Translations under genes and position numbers: made by a program | Source: Exiguobacterium marinum DSM 16307 | GTDB lineage: Bacteria; Bacillota; Bacilli; Exiguobacteriales; Exiguobacteriaceae | NCBI RefSeq assembly: GCF_000620845.1 | Contig: NZ_KK211189.1 | Coordinates: 1,069,662-1,133,661 of the forward strand | DNA: 64,000 nt | Direction of reading: 5' to 3' | Shown: positions 27,060 to 34,750 of the stretch, in pieces | How positions within the stretch are numbered: the stretch's first letter is position 1 | Layout of the letters: each line of letters opens with the position of its first letter | Notes under the pieces: generated by a model | The model's database searches: none | What the model was told of the DNA's origin: nothing | The model's input: only the letters and a program-made list of their open reading frames with translations

Positions 27060-27758
27060 TTATCCCCAATGGATGTCCCGTGCCGCGACCCGGATGTCAT
27101 GGTGGGTCACTTCAGTGATTCGACCGGAGTTCATCTTGATGACATCGTCTGCCATCTCACTGATGCCATTGTTGTGCGTGATGACGACAATTGTTTTTTT
27201 GTATGTCTCGTTCAAACGCTCTAACAGCTCAAGCACCTTTTTCGAATTTTCTTCGTCGAGCGACCCCGTCGGTTCATCACAAAAGACGAGGGCCGGATTT
27301 TTAGCAAGGCTACGGGCGACCGAGACGCGTTGCTGTTCGCCACCGGACAATTGATACGGGTATTTATCACGTGCTGCCGCGAGTCCGACCTGTTCGAGCA
27401 GGTCATCGATCGAGAGTGGGTCTTTCGATAGATCGGATCCGAGTTGCACGTTCTCATAGACGGTCAAGTTTTGAAGGAGGTTGTATTGTTGAAAGATAAA
27501 GCCGAGGTGATCGCGTCGAAATGACGTCATCTGCTCAGTAGACAAATCAGTCAGGATGGTGTCCCCGAACGTGATTTTGCCGGATGTGACGGTGTCGAGC
27601 CCACTGATGACATTGAGTAGTGTACTTTTCCCACTTCCGCTCGGACCAAGAATCACGACGAACGCGCCATCACGGATGGTGAGGTCGATGTCTTTCAAGG
27701 CGGCTGTTTCCACATCGCCTGTCTTATAGATTTTATTGACGTTCTGTAGTTGAATCAT
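27060..27758 (-). CDS. ABC transporter ATP-binding protein, MacB/LolD type
   Basis: A 232-residue ATPase with Walker A GPSGSGKST, signature LSGGEQQRVSVARSLA and Walker B LVFCDEPTGSLDEEN, all typical of the MacB/LolD branch. A longer frame upstream exists, but the ATG at 27758, ten bases after AAGGAGG, gives the standard start MIQLQNVNKIYKTG. It is the first gene of the unit, followed by its permease. Confidence 0.92.
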   Translation of the reverse strand: MIQLQNVNKIYKTGDVETAALKDIDLTIRDGAFVVILGPSGSGKSTLLNVISGLDTVTSGKITFGDTILTDLSTEQMTSFRRDHLGFIFQQYNLLQNLTVYENVQLGSDLSKDPLSIDDLLEQVGLAAARDKYPYQLSGGEQQRVSVARSLAKNPALVFCDEPTGSLDEENSKKVLELLERLNETYKKTIVVITHNNGISEMADDVIKMNSGRITEVTHHDIRVAARDIHWG

Positions 27759-27919
27759 ATTAAACACACCTCCTTCATTCGTTATACATACTGTACCCTT
27801 TTCGAGAAAAGATTGGTCATCAAGCACATAGGATGTTTTGAAAAAATAGTGAAACCGCTTCACCTGTGATAAAATAATATAACCAGGTACTATTAAACTT
27901 TTTAAAGGGAGAACTTTTC

Positions 27920-28750
27920 ATGAAGATTGCCTATATTACAGACAGCACAATTGTCCTTCCGGATGCTTTAACGAAACATCCTGACATCCATATCGTTCCA
28001 CTTTACGTCGTCAAAGGGGATCAACCGTATAAAGACGGAATCGAAGTCGATGCGACAACCGTATACGAGTGGATCGATGCGGGGGAGCGCGTGTCGACGA
28101 GTCAGCCTGCAATCGGAGACTTTGTCACGCTCTATGAAAAATTGAAAGAAGAGTATGACATGGGAATCGCGATTCACTTGTCATCGGACTTAAGCGGGAC
28201 GTATTCGGCATCTGTACAAGGGGCCGAGATTGCGAACTTTAAATTACTCGCCATCGATTCACGGGCAGGCATCTACACGATGGGACTCATGCTTGAGGAG
28301 TTGATTGAACGGGTCGAACGAGGCGATGCGCTCGAAGACGTAGAAGCCTACATGAAGGTGCGCGTCGAGGACGTCCGCATCGAATTGACGATTCAAAATT
28401 TGACGCAAATGCAAAAAGGCGGACGAATCTCCAAATCGAAGGCGCTCATCGGGAACATGCTTCAATTGAAACCGGTACTTCGATTTGAGGATGGGTTGAT
28501 CGTTCCGTATCAAACGGTTCGCACATACAAGAAAGCACAGGCTCACTTGTTCGAAGTGTTGCGTGCGGCGATCGAGTCCGGCGAGTGTCAAGACGTTTCG
28601 ATTTTTCACGGGAACGTCCCTGAACTTGCTGAGGAGTGGAAACAACGACTCGGTGACACGATTCCGATCCGAGTCGATACGCTCGCACCACTTCTCGGGG
28701 CGCATACGGGCTCCGGGTCAATCGGAATTTCTTATGTTAAAGCGAAGTAA
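27920..28750 (+). CDS. DegV-family fatty-acid-binding protein (second copy)
   Basis: A 276-residue protein of the DegV/FakB family with the start IAYITDSTIVLPD, the STSQPAIGDF motif and the QKGGRISKSKALIGNML loop. Compared with the copy at 22.6 kb the overall layout is equal but the sequence is clearly different, as for FakB1 and FakB2. It is a single-gene unit with its own terminator, divergent from the FtsX-type ABC unit. Confidence 0.92.
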   Translation: MKIAYITDSTIVLPDALTKHPDIHIVPLYVVKGDQPYKDGIEVDATTVYEWIDAGERVSTSQPAIGDFVTLYEKLKEEYDMGIAIHLSSDLSGTYSASVQGAEIANFKLLAIDSRAGIYTMGLMLEELIERVERGDALEDVEAYMKVRVEDVRIELTIQNLTQMQKGGRISKSKALIGNMLQLKPVLRFEDGLIVPYQTVRTYKKAQAHLFEVLRAAIESGECQDVSIFHGNVPELAEEWKQRLGDTIPIRVDTLAPLLGAHTGSGSIGISYVKAK

Positions 28751-28755
28751 TGGTT

Positions 28756-28787
28756 AAGGGCGGTCCTTCTGTGAGGGCCGCCCTTTC
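28756..28787 (+). terminator. Intrinsic terminator of the second degV gene
   Basis: AAGGGCGGTCCT pairs with AGGGCCGCCCTT over 12 bases (one G-U) and ends in a short T stretch. Confidence 0.75.
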
Positions 28788-28876
28788 TACGTATTCTTCT
28801 GTTTCCGTAAATAGAGAAATGTGATGGTAAGCGAATAGATGAACAAAAACGTAATCAGGAATAGAGAAAAGTCCAT
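28787..28876 (-). CDS. 29-residue single-helix membrane peptide
   Basis: A very short but well-formed gene: ATG at 28876, seven bases after GGGGG, ending TAG at 28787. The product starts MDFSLFLITFLFIYSLTI, continues TFLYL and ends in the basic tail RKQKNT, so it is one transmembrane helix with a positive cytoplasmic end. Such peptides can be regulators, parts of a larger complex, or type I toxins. No homologue is known to me. Support is the ribosome site, the helix and the stop; no promoter was picked out with confidence. Confidence 0.5.
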   Translation of the reverse strand: MDFSLFLITFLFIYSLTITFLYLRKQKNT

Positions 28877-29039
28877 GGTTAGCCCCCTTTTATAAAGGCT
28901 GTTGCCGACATCAATATTAGCGAAACATTGAATTGGGAATCTTTTCAATATTTCATTGTCTCAACTTTCAAACAATTGCTGGAATGTTTTTGCATTACGG
29001 GTCATACTAGAAAAAATGAACGAGGAGAGGGGGGAGACG

Positions 29040-30719
29040 ATGCAATTTCGGAAGTATCTGGTTCGGAGCTGGCTCGCGTGGATGCTCGTCTTCACGGGTG
29101 TGACTTATTTGACCATCCAACACCTTGATTCGTTCGATTGGCCGTTGTTTTGGTTTATTTATACGCTTGGTGCGTTGTTTGTCATGAACCCGCTCAAACG
29201 TAGACATTTGCATTTCACGTTTCATGAGATGTTCGTCTTCATCACTTTTTTCCTGTATGGACTTGCTCCAGCTCTCCTGATGGGGCAGTTACTCCTCCTT
29301 ACATTTCAGGCACGGGCCTTCAATCACAAGGTCGGACGCAGACGATTCTTGCATTTTTATCCGCTCAACACGGTGATTGAAAGTCTCCTCGTCTTGTTAC
29401 CGGGACTCACCTATATTGGACTTGGAGGACGAATCGGAGAATCTGTTCACTTGATTCAACAAGGCGTAGCGATGCTCGCATTTTTAGGAATGCTCTTCCT
29501 CATGCTCACGATGAGTTTTGCCCTGTCTTACTTTATGGTCGGGGAACGAATCCCGCTACCGATCATGTTCCGTCTGATTCGTTTCGACTGGCTTGTCGTA
29601 TCGCTCGAATTGTTATTTACGATGATTGCGATTGAGGCATATTTATTGTTCGATTATGTCGGCTTTATCGTCACGTTCTTCGTCTTGTCCATTTTAAAAA
29701 TGACAATGTCAAAAGCGACGGAGACGGAAGAGACGAAATCCAAAGTCGACCAGGTCGAACGTTTGAAGGAACAGTTATATCGAGTAAATAGCGAGCAGCT
29801 GTTGATTGAGAAATTTTGGAACGGACTACGTGACATTGTTGAAGTAGAGCGTGGTTGGCTTCAAGTCAACAGAAAAGGGGAGCGGACGTTTTATGACATG
29901 ATGGGTCGCATCATCCCGAGTGTGCCGGACGCATTTATAATCGAGCGCTATCAAGATGTAGATGAGTCGTGTTTCGTCTACGACTCGTTACATGAATGGC
30001 ATCCTGAGCTGCAACGACAACAACAGGAATTGCATCACTCGGCGCTTGTCATTCCACCGGTTTGGGGAGCAGAAACGGCTGTCAGCTGCATGGTATCGAC
30101 GACAGCCAACGGGGCATACGAGACACCGATTGCCGTCGAAGTGAACAGGCTCCTTAAAACGTTATCGTGGTCAATCGAGCGAATCGACGAACGCAATCGT
30201 TTGCAACAGGAGAGTTTGACGGACCCACTGACTGGATTACATAATCAGCGGGCATTACGGAGTTGGACAAAAGAACGATTAAACGATGTCGCCTCTTATC
30301 CACTCTCGCTCTTCCTCATCGATTTAGATCACTTCAAGTCAATCAACGATACGTATGGACATGCGTTCGGAGATGAGGTGTTGATTGAAGCAAGTCAACT
30401 CTTCACACGAAATGTCCGGGCGACGGATTTGGTGACACGATACGGAGGAGAAGAATTCGTGTTCGTCTTCCCGAGAATGGATGAGGCGGCAGCCCATCTA
30501 GTCGGTGAGAAGATACGGGAAACCTTGAAACAGCATGATTTTGGGACAGAAGGAATGCGAATCACCGTGACGGCGAGTATTGGGATCGAAACGATTCATG
30601 AGTATGAAGACCTCGATACGGTATTGAGGCATGCGGACAGGGCTATGTATGTCGGGGCAAAATTCAATGGACGTGACCGGGTCGCCCACTATCACGACCT
30701 ATCGACAGAAGTCAGATAA
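29040..30719 (+). CDS. Membrane-bound diguanylate cyclase (GGDEF)
   Basis: A 559-residue protein with about six to seven N-terminal transmembrane helices (~8-235), a coiled segment (~240-275), a GAF-like linker (~275-395) and a GGDEF domain (~400-555). The motif is GGEEF at 469-473, an active variant, and RATD five residues earlier fits the RxxD inhibitory site. No phosphodiesterase domain is attached. The ATG at 29040 follows the G-rich AGGGGGG; an ATG at 29016 lacks a ribosome site. Confidence 0.9.
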   Translation: MQFRKYLVRSWLAWMLVFTGVTYLTIQHLDSFDWPLFWFIYTLGALFVMNPLKRRHLHFTFHEMFVFITFFLYGLAPALLMGQLLLLTFQARAFNHKVGRRRFLHFYPLNTVIESLLVLLPGLTYIGLGGRIGESVHLIQQGVAMLAFLGMLFLMLTMSFALSYFMVGERIPLPIMFRLIRFDWLVVSLELLFTMIAIEAYLLFDYVGFIVTFFVLSILKMTMSKATETEETKSKVDQVERLKEQLYRVNSEQLLIEKFWNGLRDIVEVERGWLQVNRKGERTFYDMMGRIIPSVPDAFIIERYQDVDESCFVYDSLHEWHPELQRQQQELHHSALVIPPVWGAETAVSCMVSTTANGAYETPIAVEVNRLLKTLSWSIERIDERNRLQQESLTDPLTGLHNQRALRSWTKERLNDVASYPLSLFLIDLDHFKSINDTYGHAFGDEVLIEASQLFTRNVRATDLVTRYGGEEFVFVFPRMDEAAAHLVGEKIRETLKQHDFGTEGMRITVTASIGIETIHEYEDLDTVLRHADRAMYVGAKFNGRDRVAHYHDLSTEVR

Positions 30720-30751
30720 AAGGAGGACCTCCGCACGGGGATCCTCCTTTT
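30718..30751. terminator. Bidirectional intrinsic terminator
   Basis: AAAAGGAGGA and TCCTCCTTTT make a perfect 10-base-pair outer stem between the convergent cyclase and HNH-repeat genes. Confidence 0.85.
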
Positions 30752-30762
30752 GTATGAAATGA

Positions 30763-31404
30763 TTATGAGTTCGTATTATAAAGTTCAGATTCAACCGCAT
30801 GAACAGCGGCTGACCAGGAGCCATAGCGATGTAAAATGGCTTTTGTTGAAGGTTTGTTATTCCGCTTCGCCCATTCACGATACGCTTCGAATGAAAGCGA
30901 AAATCCCATTTCTTGAATGGCTTCACGAAGAGCATCGGATAGTTCTGTTTTCGAATAGGTCACACTCGCCTCAAGGCCCGCTTCGGCACAGGCATCATGC
31001 CACGAACCGAACGTTTTGACGATATGATAATGGCTCGGTGCCTTCGGATGGAGCTTTCGCCATTGCTGATACTTCTTCAAGGTGATAATCGAGCCCATGT
31101 CTCGCGAATAAAGTGCGAGCGTCTCGACGATGTCCTCACGTGTATACTTCGGCATTTTGTCTGGCAATTCGACAGTAGATTCTCCATGCCATTCATAGCC
31201 TGCGATGGCAAGTGCCTCAGCCCATGACCCGAACTGACGAATGATGGATTCAGGGGATGGCCATTTCTGTTCCATCGCGAAGCGACGGTAGACAGACCGG
31301 CGTGGACGTTCCTTCAGCAAGTCCCCGAGAAGGCGGATGCAATGGATCATCCTTTGCTGTTCGGTGGACAAGTGATGGGATTTAGTGGATAGCGTTTGAC
31401 TCAA
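30763..31404 (-). CDS. Protein of three HNH-associated (homing endonuclease) repeats, no nuclease domain
   Basis: A 213-residue basic protein made almost only of three ~40-residue copies, each ending in the signature FGSWxxAxxxAG: IIRQFGSWAEALAIAGYE, IVKTFGSWHDACAEAGLE and ILHRYGSWSAAVHAVESE. This repeat is the DNA-binding module found beside HNH nucleases, but no HNH, GIY-YIG or LAGLIDADG motif is present. The start is TTG at 31404, eight bases after AAGGAGG. It may bind DNA as a regulator, or be the remains of a nuclease gene (both inferred). Confidence 0.72.
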   Translation of the reverse strand: MSQTLSTKSHHLSTEQQRMIHCIRLLGDLLKERPRRSVYRRFAMEQKWPSPESIIRQFGSWAEALAIAGYEWHGESTVELPDKMPKYTREDIVETLALYSRDMGSIITLKKYQQWRKLHPKAPSHYHIVKTFGSWHDACAEAGLEASVTYSKTELSDALREAIQEMGFSLSFEAYREWAKRNNKPSTKAILHRYGSWSAAVHAVESELYNTNS

Positions 31405-31661
31405 TGATGGTTCCTCCTTCCGTGGACTCAAATCTGAACCGACAAAGATGAAAAAAATGCTCCTACAATCATACTATCGGATTGTTTTTCGGATTTATTA
31501 ACGTGAATTTGAAATTTTTTAAACAATTCCTAAGAATTAGGTAGGACTAAAGACTCAGTTGATAATTTCAAAAAATGGTAACAGCTCTATTACAAATTAA
31601 ATCGAATATCGTGAGAAATGTAAACATAAAGTTTTAATCATCCAAAATTGTCATATTTTAT

Positions 31662-31717
31662 AAAAAAGTACCCATCTGGAGAAATGGGGTCATCGCCTTC
31701 GCTCCAGATGAGTACCC
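31662..31717 (-). ncRNA. Candidate small RNA of ~55 nt
   Basis: The gene-free stretch 31405-31856 holds, on the minus strand, a promoter (31750-31722) followed within a few bases by a 14-base-pair hairpin (31715-31702 with 31681-31668, one G-U) and six T. The predicted transcript is therefore almost only a terminator hairpin, with a 20-base loop containing ACCCC and, at its base, CTCC, both complementary to ribosome-binding sites. C-rich loops are a feature of several Gram-positive regulatory RNAs. The rest of the stretch is AT-rich, with no other structure seen. Confidence 0.5.
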
Positions 31718-31721
31718 TTCT

Positions 31722-31750
31722 ATAATAAATTTAATTTTCAGACTAATCAA
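31722..31750 (-). promoter_or_regulatory. Promoter of the candidate small RNA
   Basis: On the minus strand TTGATT (31750-31745) and TATTAT (31727-31722) are 17 bases apart; transcription would begin near 31717-31715. Confidence 0.55.
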
Positions 31751-31856
31751 TCGAATAATGAAATTAGTTCAAAAAAAATTAAACGACTGGTCAATGAAAG
31801 TCCGATTCTGCTAAAATAGCCGCATTGAGTGAAAAACAGAAAAGAGGATCATCACT

Positions 31857-32669
31857 ATGACAGTTTGGTTATTTTATACGTTGCTTGGATTGATTCAAGG
31901 TTTCACTGAGCCGATTCCGATTTCATCGAGTGGACATCTCGTTATCTTCCAAGAACTATTTAACATCGACTTGCCGGGATTGTCATTTGAAGTTTTCGTA
32001 AACTTCGCTTCGCTTCTCGCTGTCTTAACGATTTATCGAAAGGATGTTGTTCGCCTCATCGTGAGTTTGTGGACCTTCTTATTCAAAAAAGACCGAACGG
32101 ACGAGACGATGGTCGATGTGAAGTTCATCGGATTACTACTCGTTGCAACGGTGCCAGCCGGTGTCCTTGGTGTCCTTTTCGGGGACTGGATCGGAGAAGT
32201 GCTCGGTGGCGTGGCGACAGTCGGGTATACGCTCATCATCACGGGACTCGCCCTTTGGTTCATCCGAGACATGCGAGGGAACAAAGGAGACGGTGGCATC
32301 ACGCTTCGTGACGCCGTATTGATCGGGCTCGCGCAAGCCGTGGCACTCATTCCCGGAATCAGTCGGTCCGGGGCGACGATCGTCATGGCGATGTTACTCG
32401 GCATCAAGCAAGAATCGGCACTTCGTTTCTCGTTCTTCCTGTTCATCCCAATCAGTCTCGGGACGATGATTTTGGATGGTCCGACGCTCTTTACGAATCC
32501 GGAGACGCGTGACTTGTTCGGTCCGCTCATCCTGGCATTCATCGCATCTTACGTGTTGACGGCCATTTCGTTGAAGTGGTTCCAGCACATCATGGCGAAA
32601 GGCGAATTGAAATATTTCTCATATTATTGCTGGATTGTTGGACTTCTCGTCGTCCTCTTTCTCGCATAA
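31857..32669 (+). CDS. uppP: Undecaprenyl-diphosphatase UppP (BacA)
   Basis: A 270-residue membrane enzyme that recycles the lipid carrier of wall synthesis and gives bacitracin tolerance. The two family motifs are present: GFTEPIPISSSGHLVI (usual form GLTEFLPISSTGHL) and PGISRSGATI. About eight hydrophobic segments are visible. The F-to-I and T-to-S differences in the first motif mark a Bacillales side branch rather than a loss of function. ATG follows GAGGAT; a terminator follows the gene. Confidence 0.92.
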   Translation: MTVWLFYTLLGLIQGFTEPIPISSSGHLVIFQELFNIDLPGLSFEVFVNFASLLAVLTIYRKDVVRLIVSLWTFLFKKDRTDETMVDVKFIGLLLVATVPAGVLGVLFGDWIGEVLGGVATVGYTLIITGLALWFIRDMRGNKGDGGITLRDAVLIGLAQAVALIPGISRSGATIVMAMLLGIKQESALRFSFFLFIPISLGTMILDGPTLFTNPETRDLFGPLILAFIASYVLTAISLKWFQHIMAKGELKYFSYYCWIVGLLVVLFLA

Positions 32670-32674
32670 TCGGG

Positions 32675-32700
32675 ACGCTACTCTCACGAGTGGCGTTTTT
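32675..32700 (+). terminator. Intrinsic terminator of uppP
   Basis: ACGCTACTC pairs with GAGTGGCGT (one G-U) around TCAC, followed by a T run. Confidence 0.82.
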
Positions 32701-32704
32701 TGTT

Positions 32705-32733
32705 TTGCGTAATAAAAATAATTGCGATACAGT
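32705..32733 (+). promoter_or_regulatory. Promoter of the riboflavin operon
   Basis: TTGCGT (32705-32710) and TACAGT (32728-32733) are 17 bases apart, just before the FMN riboswitch. Confidence 0.5.
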
Positions 32734-32752
32734 AAATCTGTACAAACAAATA

Positions 32753-32889
32753 TTCCTTCGGGGTCGGGTGAAATTCCCAACCGGCGGTGATGGGCCCATG
32801 CCCTAAGTCCGTGACCCGGGCGCACGTGTGCGAACGGTGGATCTAGTGAGACTCTAGAGCCGACAGTATAGTCTGGATGGGAGAAGGAA
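32753..32889 (+). promoter_or_regulatory. FMN riboswitch (RFN element)
   Basis: The conserved RFN sequence blocks are all present: the closing helix TTCCTTC (32753-32759) with GAAGGAA (32883-32889), GGGGTCGGGTG, AACCGGCGGTGAT, AGTCCGTGACCC, CGGTGGATCTAGTGA and AGCCGACAGTATAGTC. It senses FMN and stops expression of the rib genes when the cofactor is plentiful. The 155 bases after it hold a small hairpin (ACAGGTC/GACCTGT) and the terminator. Confidence 0.95.
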
Positions 32890-32985
32890 CAAAAAACAGG
32901 TCCGCGTGACCTGTGCTTCGTCGTACGCTTTTCTGTATAGAAAACGTTTATTTGGCTTGCCCAAAAGCGACGGAACCCTCCCACC

Positions 32986-33017
32986 AAGACCCTAAGGACC
33001 TTTCCTTAGGGTCTTTT
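32986..33017 (+). terminator. Riboswitch-controlled terminator before ribD
   Basis: AAGACCCTAAGG and CCTTAGGGTCTT make a perfect 12-base-pair stem with a 6-base loop and a T-rich tail. CTCCCA at 32978-32983 can pair with TGGGAG at 32878-32883 in the riboswitch, a possible antiterminator contact. Confidence 0.82.
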
Positions 33018-33044
33018 GTTTGTACGGAAAAAGGAGGGAGAAAG

Positions 33045-34109
33045 ATGAAACAGTACATGGAACAGGCCATTCAATTGGCCAAATCAGCCGATGGTCAAAC
33101 CGGTGTCAATCCGCTCGTCGGTGCCGTGCTCGTCAAAGACGGACGCATCGTCGGAATGGGTGCCCATCTCAAGGCGGGCGAACCACATGCAGAGGTCCAT
33201 GCCATCCGGATGGCTGGTCCCGCTGCATACGGGGCGACATTATATGTCACGCTCGAACCGTGCTCGCATCAAGGCAAGACGCCGCCGTGCGCAAATCTGA
33301 TCGTGGAATCGGGCATCAAACGTGTCATCGTCGCCATGAAGGATCCGAACCCGCTCGTTGCGGGCAATGGGATTATTCGTCTTCAAACGGCCGGTATCGA
33401 GGTCGAAGTCGGTCTGCTTGAGGAGGAGGCGCGGGCATTGAATCCCGCGTTCTTGCGGTCGCTTGAGACGAAACGACCGTATGTCATCTTGAAGACGGCG
33501 ACGAGCCTCGATGGGAAAGTCGCCTTGGAGACGGGAGAGAGTCAATGGGTGACAAGCCCGGAAGCCCGTCGTGATGTGCATGAACTACGTGCCACGGTCG
33601 ATGCGATTTTGACTGGGATTGGCACGGTGCTTGCGGATGATCCGTCGCTCACGGTTCGATTGGGTCATGAGACGCGTCAACCGAAACGGGTCGTGCTCGA
33701 CCGTGACCTACGATTACCGTTCGCCAGTACGCTGGCCCGGACCGCAGAAGACGTCCCGGTGCTCCTCTTCACTTCGTCTGATGAAGCAGAGCGACGTGAA
33801 CGAGCTCAAGCTGTCGGCGTCGAATTATTCGATTATACGTCGCTCGGTATGGTCCTCGAGACACTATACGCGAATGGAATCGGGCGTGTATTGATCGAGG
33901 CCGGTCCGACGCTCGTCACATCACTCCTTGACGGAGGCTACGTGGATGAATGGGTCGCCTATCAATCACCACGGGTGTTCGGCGGTAAACATGGCGTCTA
34001 TCGCTCACAACAGGTTGGTTCGATTGAGGACATCTCCCGTTTTATGATTCATCAGGTCGAAACGGTCGGACCCGACTTGAAAGTCGTCCTTCGAAAGGGG
34101 GCGTTCTGA
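33045..34109 (+). CDS. ribD: Riboflavin biosynthesis deaminase/reductase RibD
   Basis: A 354-residue bifunctional enzyme for the second and third steps from GTP. The N-terminal deaminase (~1-145) has the zinc site HAEVHAI and TLEPCSHQGKTPPC; the C-terminal reductase (~147-354) starts with RPYVILKTATSLDGK. The frame is open further upstream, but ATG at 33045 follows AAAGGAGGGAG and gives the usual start MEQAIQLA. First gene of the four-gene rib operon. Confidence 0.96.
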   Translation: MKQYMEQAIQLAKSADGQTGVNPLVGAVLVKDGRIVGMGAHLKAGEPHAEVHAIRMAGPAAYGATLYVTLEPCSHQGKTPPCANLIVESGIKRVIVAMKDPNPLVAGNGIIRLQTAGIEVEVGLLEEEARALNPAFLRSLETKRPYVILKTATSLDGKVALETGESQWVTSPEARRDVHELRATVDAILTGIGTVLADDPSLTVRLGHETRQPKRVVLDRDLRLPFASTLARTAEDVPVLLFTSSDEAERRERAQAVGVELFDYTSLGMVLETLYANGIGRVLIEAGPTLVTSLLDGGYVDEWVAYQSPRVFGGKHGVYRSQQVGSIEDISRFMIHQVETVGPDLKVVLRKGAF

Positions 34110-34750
34110 TGTTCACGGGAATCGTAGAAGAAATCGGGTCGGTCAAAGCGGTCAAGCGCAACGGGCCATCTTTACGACTCGTCTTGTCAGCTGCGAAGGT
34201 GCTCGATGATGTGAAGCTCGGGGACAGTATTGCCGTGAATGGGATCTGTCTCACGGTGACGACGTTCGATGACGCGACGTTCTCTGTCGATGTCATGCCG
34301 GAAACGTTGAAGGCGTCGAGTTTAGAAGGGGTCAAACCGGGAACACGTGTCAATCTCGAGCGGGCGATGCCGGCGAACGGACGATTCGGCGGACATTTCG
34401 TATCCGGCCATGTCGACGGGGTCGGACGAATCACGAAGAAACGACAGCTCGCGAATGCGGTGTATGTCGATATCCGATGTGAACGTGCGCTTCTCTCCTA
34501 CATCGTACCGAAAGGCTCGATTTCTGTAGACGGAACGAGCTTGACCGTGTTTGACGTGTCGGAGCGAGGATTCACACTATCGTTAATTCCACATACGTAT
34601 AGTGAGACCGTTCTAGGAACGAAACAGACGGGTGATTTGGTCAATTTAGAATGTGATCTGTTAGCAAAATATATGGAAAAAGTAATCGGGCAGTCGAAGA
34701 TGACACTCGAGTCGTTGGCGGAACAAGGATATGGAAAGGCGGGATGGTAA
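34109..34750 (+). CDS. ribE: Riboflavin synthase alpha chain
   Basis: A 213-residue enzyme that converts two lumazine molecules into riboflavin. The typical start MFTGIVEEIGSV and two copies of the lumazine-binding domain are seen (~1-97 and ~98-200), with GICLTVT and GTSLTVFDV in equivalent places and GHVDGVG at the join. Its ATG shares a base with the ribD stop (TGATG), so translation is coupled. Confidence 0.96.
   Translation: MFTGIVEEIGSVKAVKRNGPSLRLVLSAAKVLDDVKLGDSIAVNGICLTVTTFDDATFSVDVMPETLKASSLEGVKPGTRVNLERAMPANGRFGGHFVSGHVDGVGRITKKRQLANAVYVDIRCERALLSYIVPKGSISVDGTSLTVFDVSERGFTLSLIPHTYSETVLGTKQTGDLVNLECDLLAKYMEKVIGQSKMTLESLAEQGYGKAGW

Noticed and set aside
27850-27863. cre-like sequence TGAAACCGCTTCAC before the second degV gene
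   Set aside because: The left half fits, but the last three positions do not match the CcpA consensus.
32913-33044. N-terminal extension of RibD by 44 codons
   Set aside because: It would run through the riboswitch terminator; the ribosome site and family start both point to 33045.
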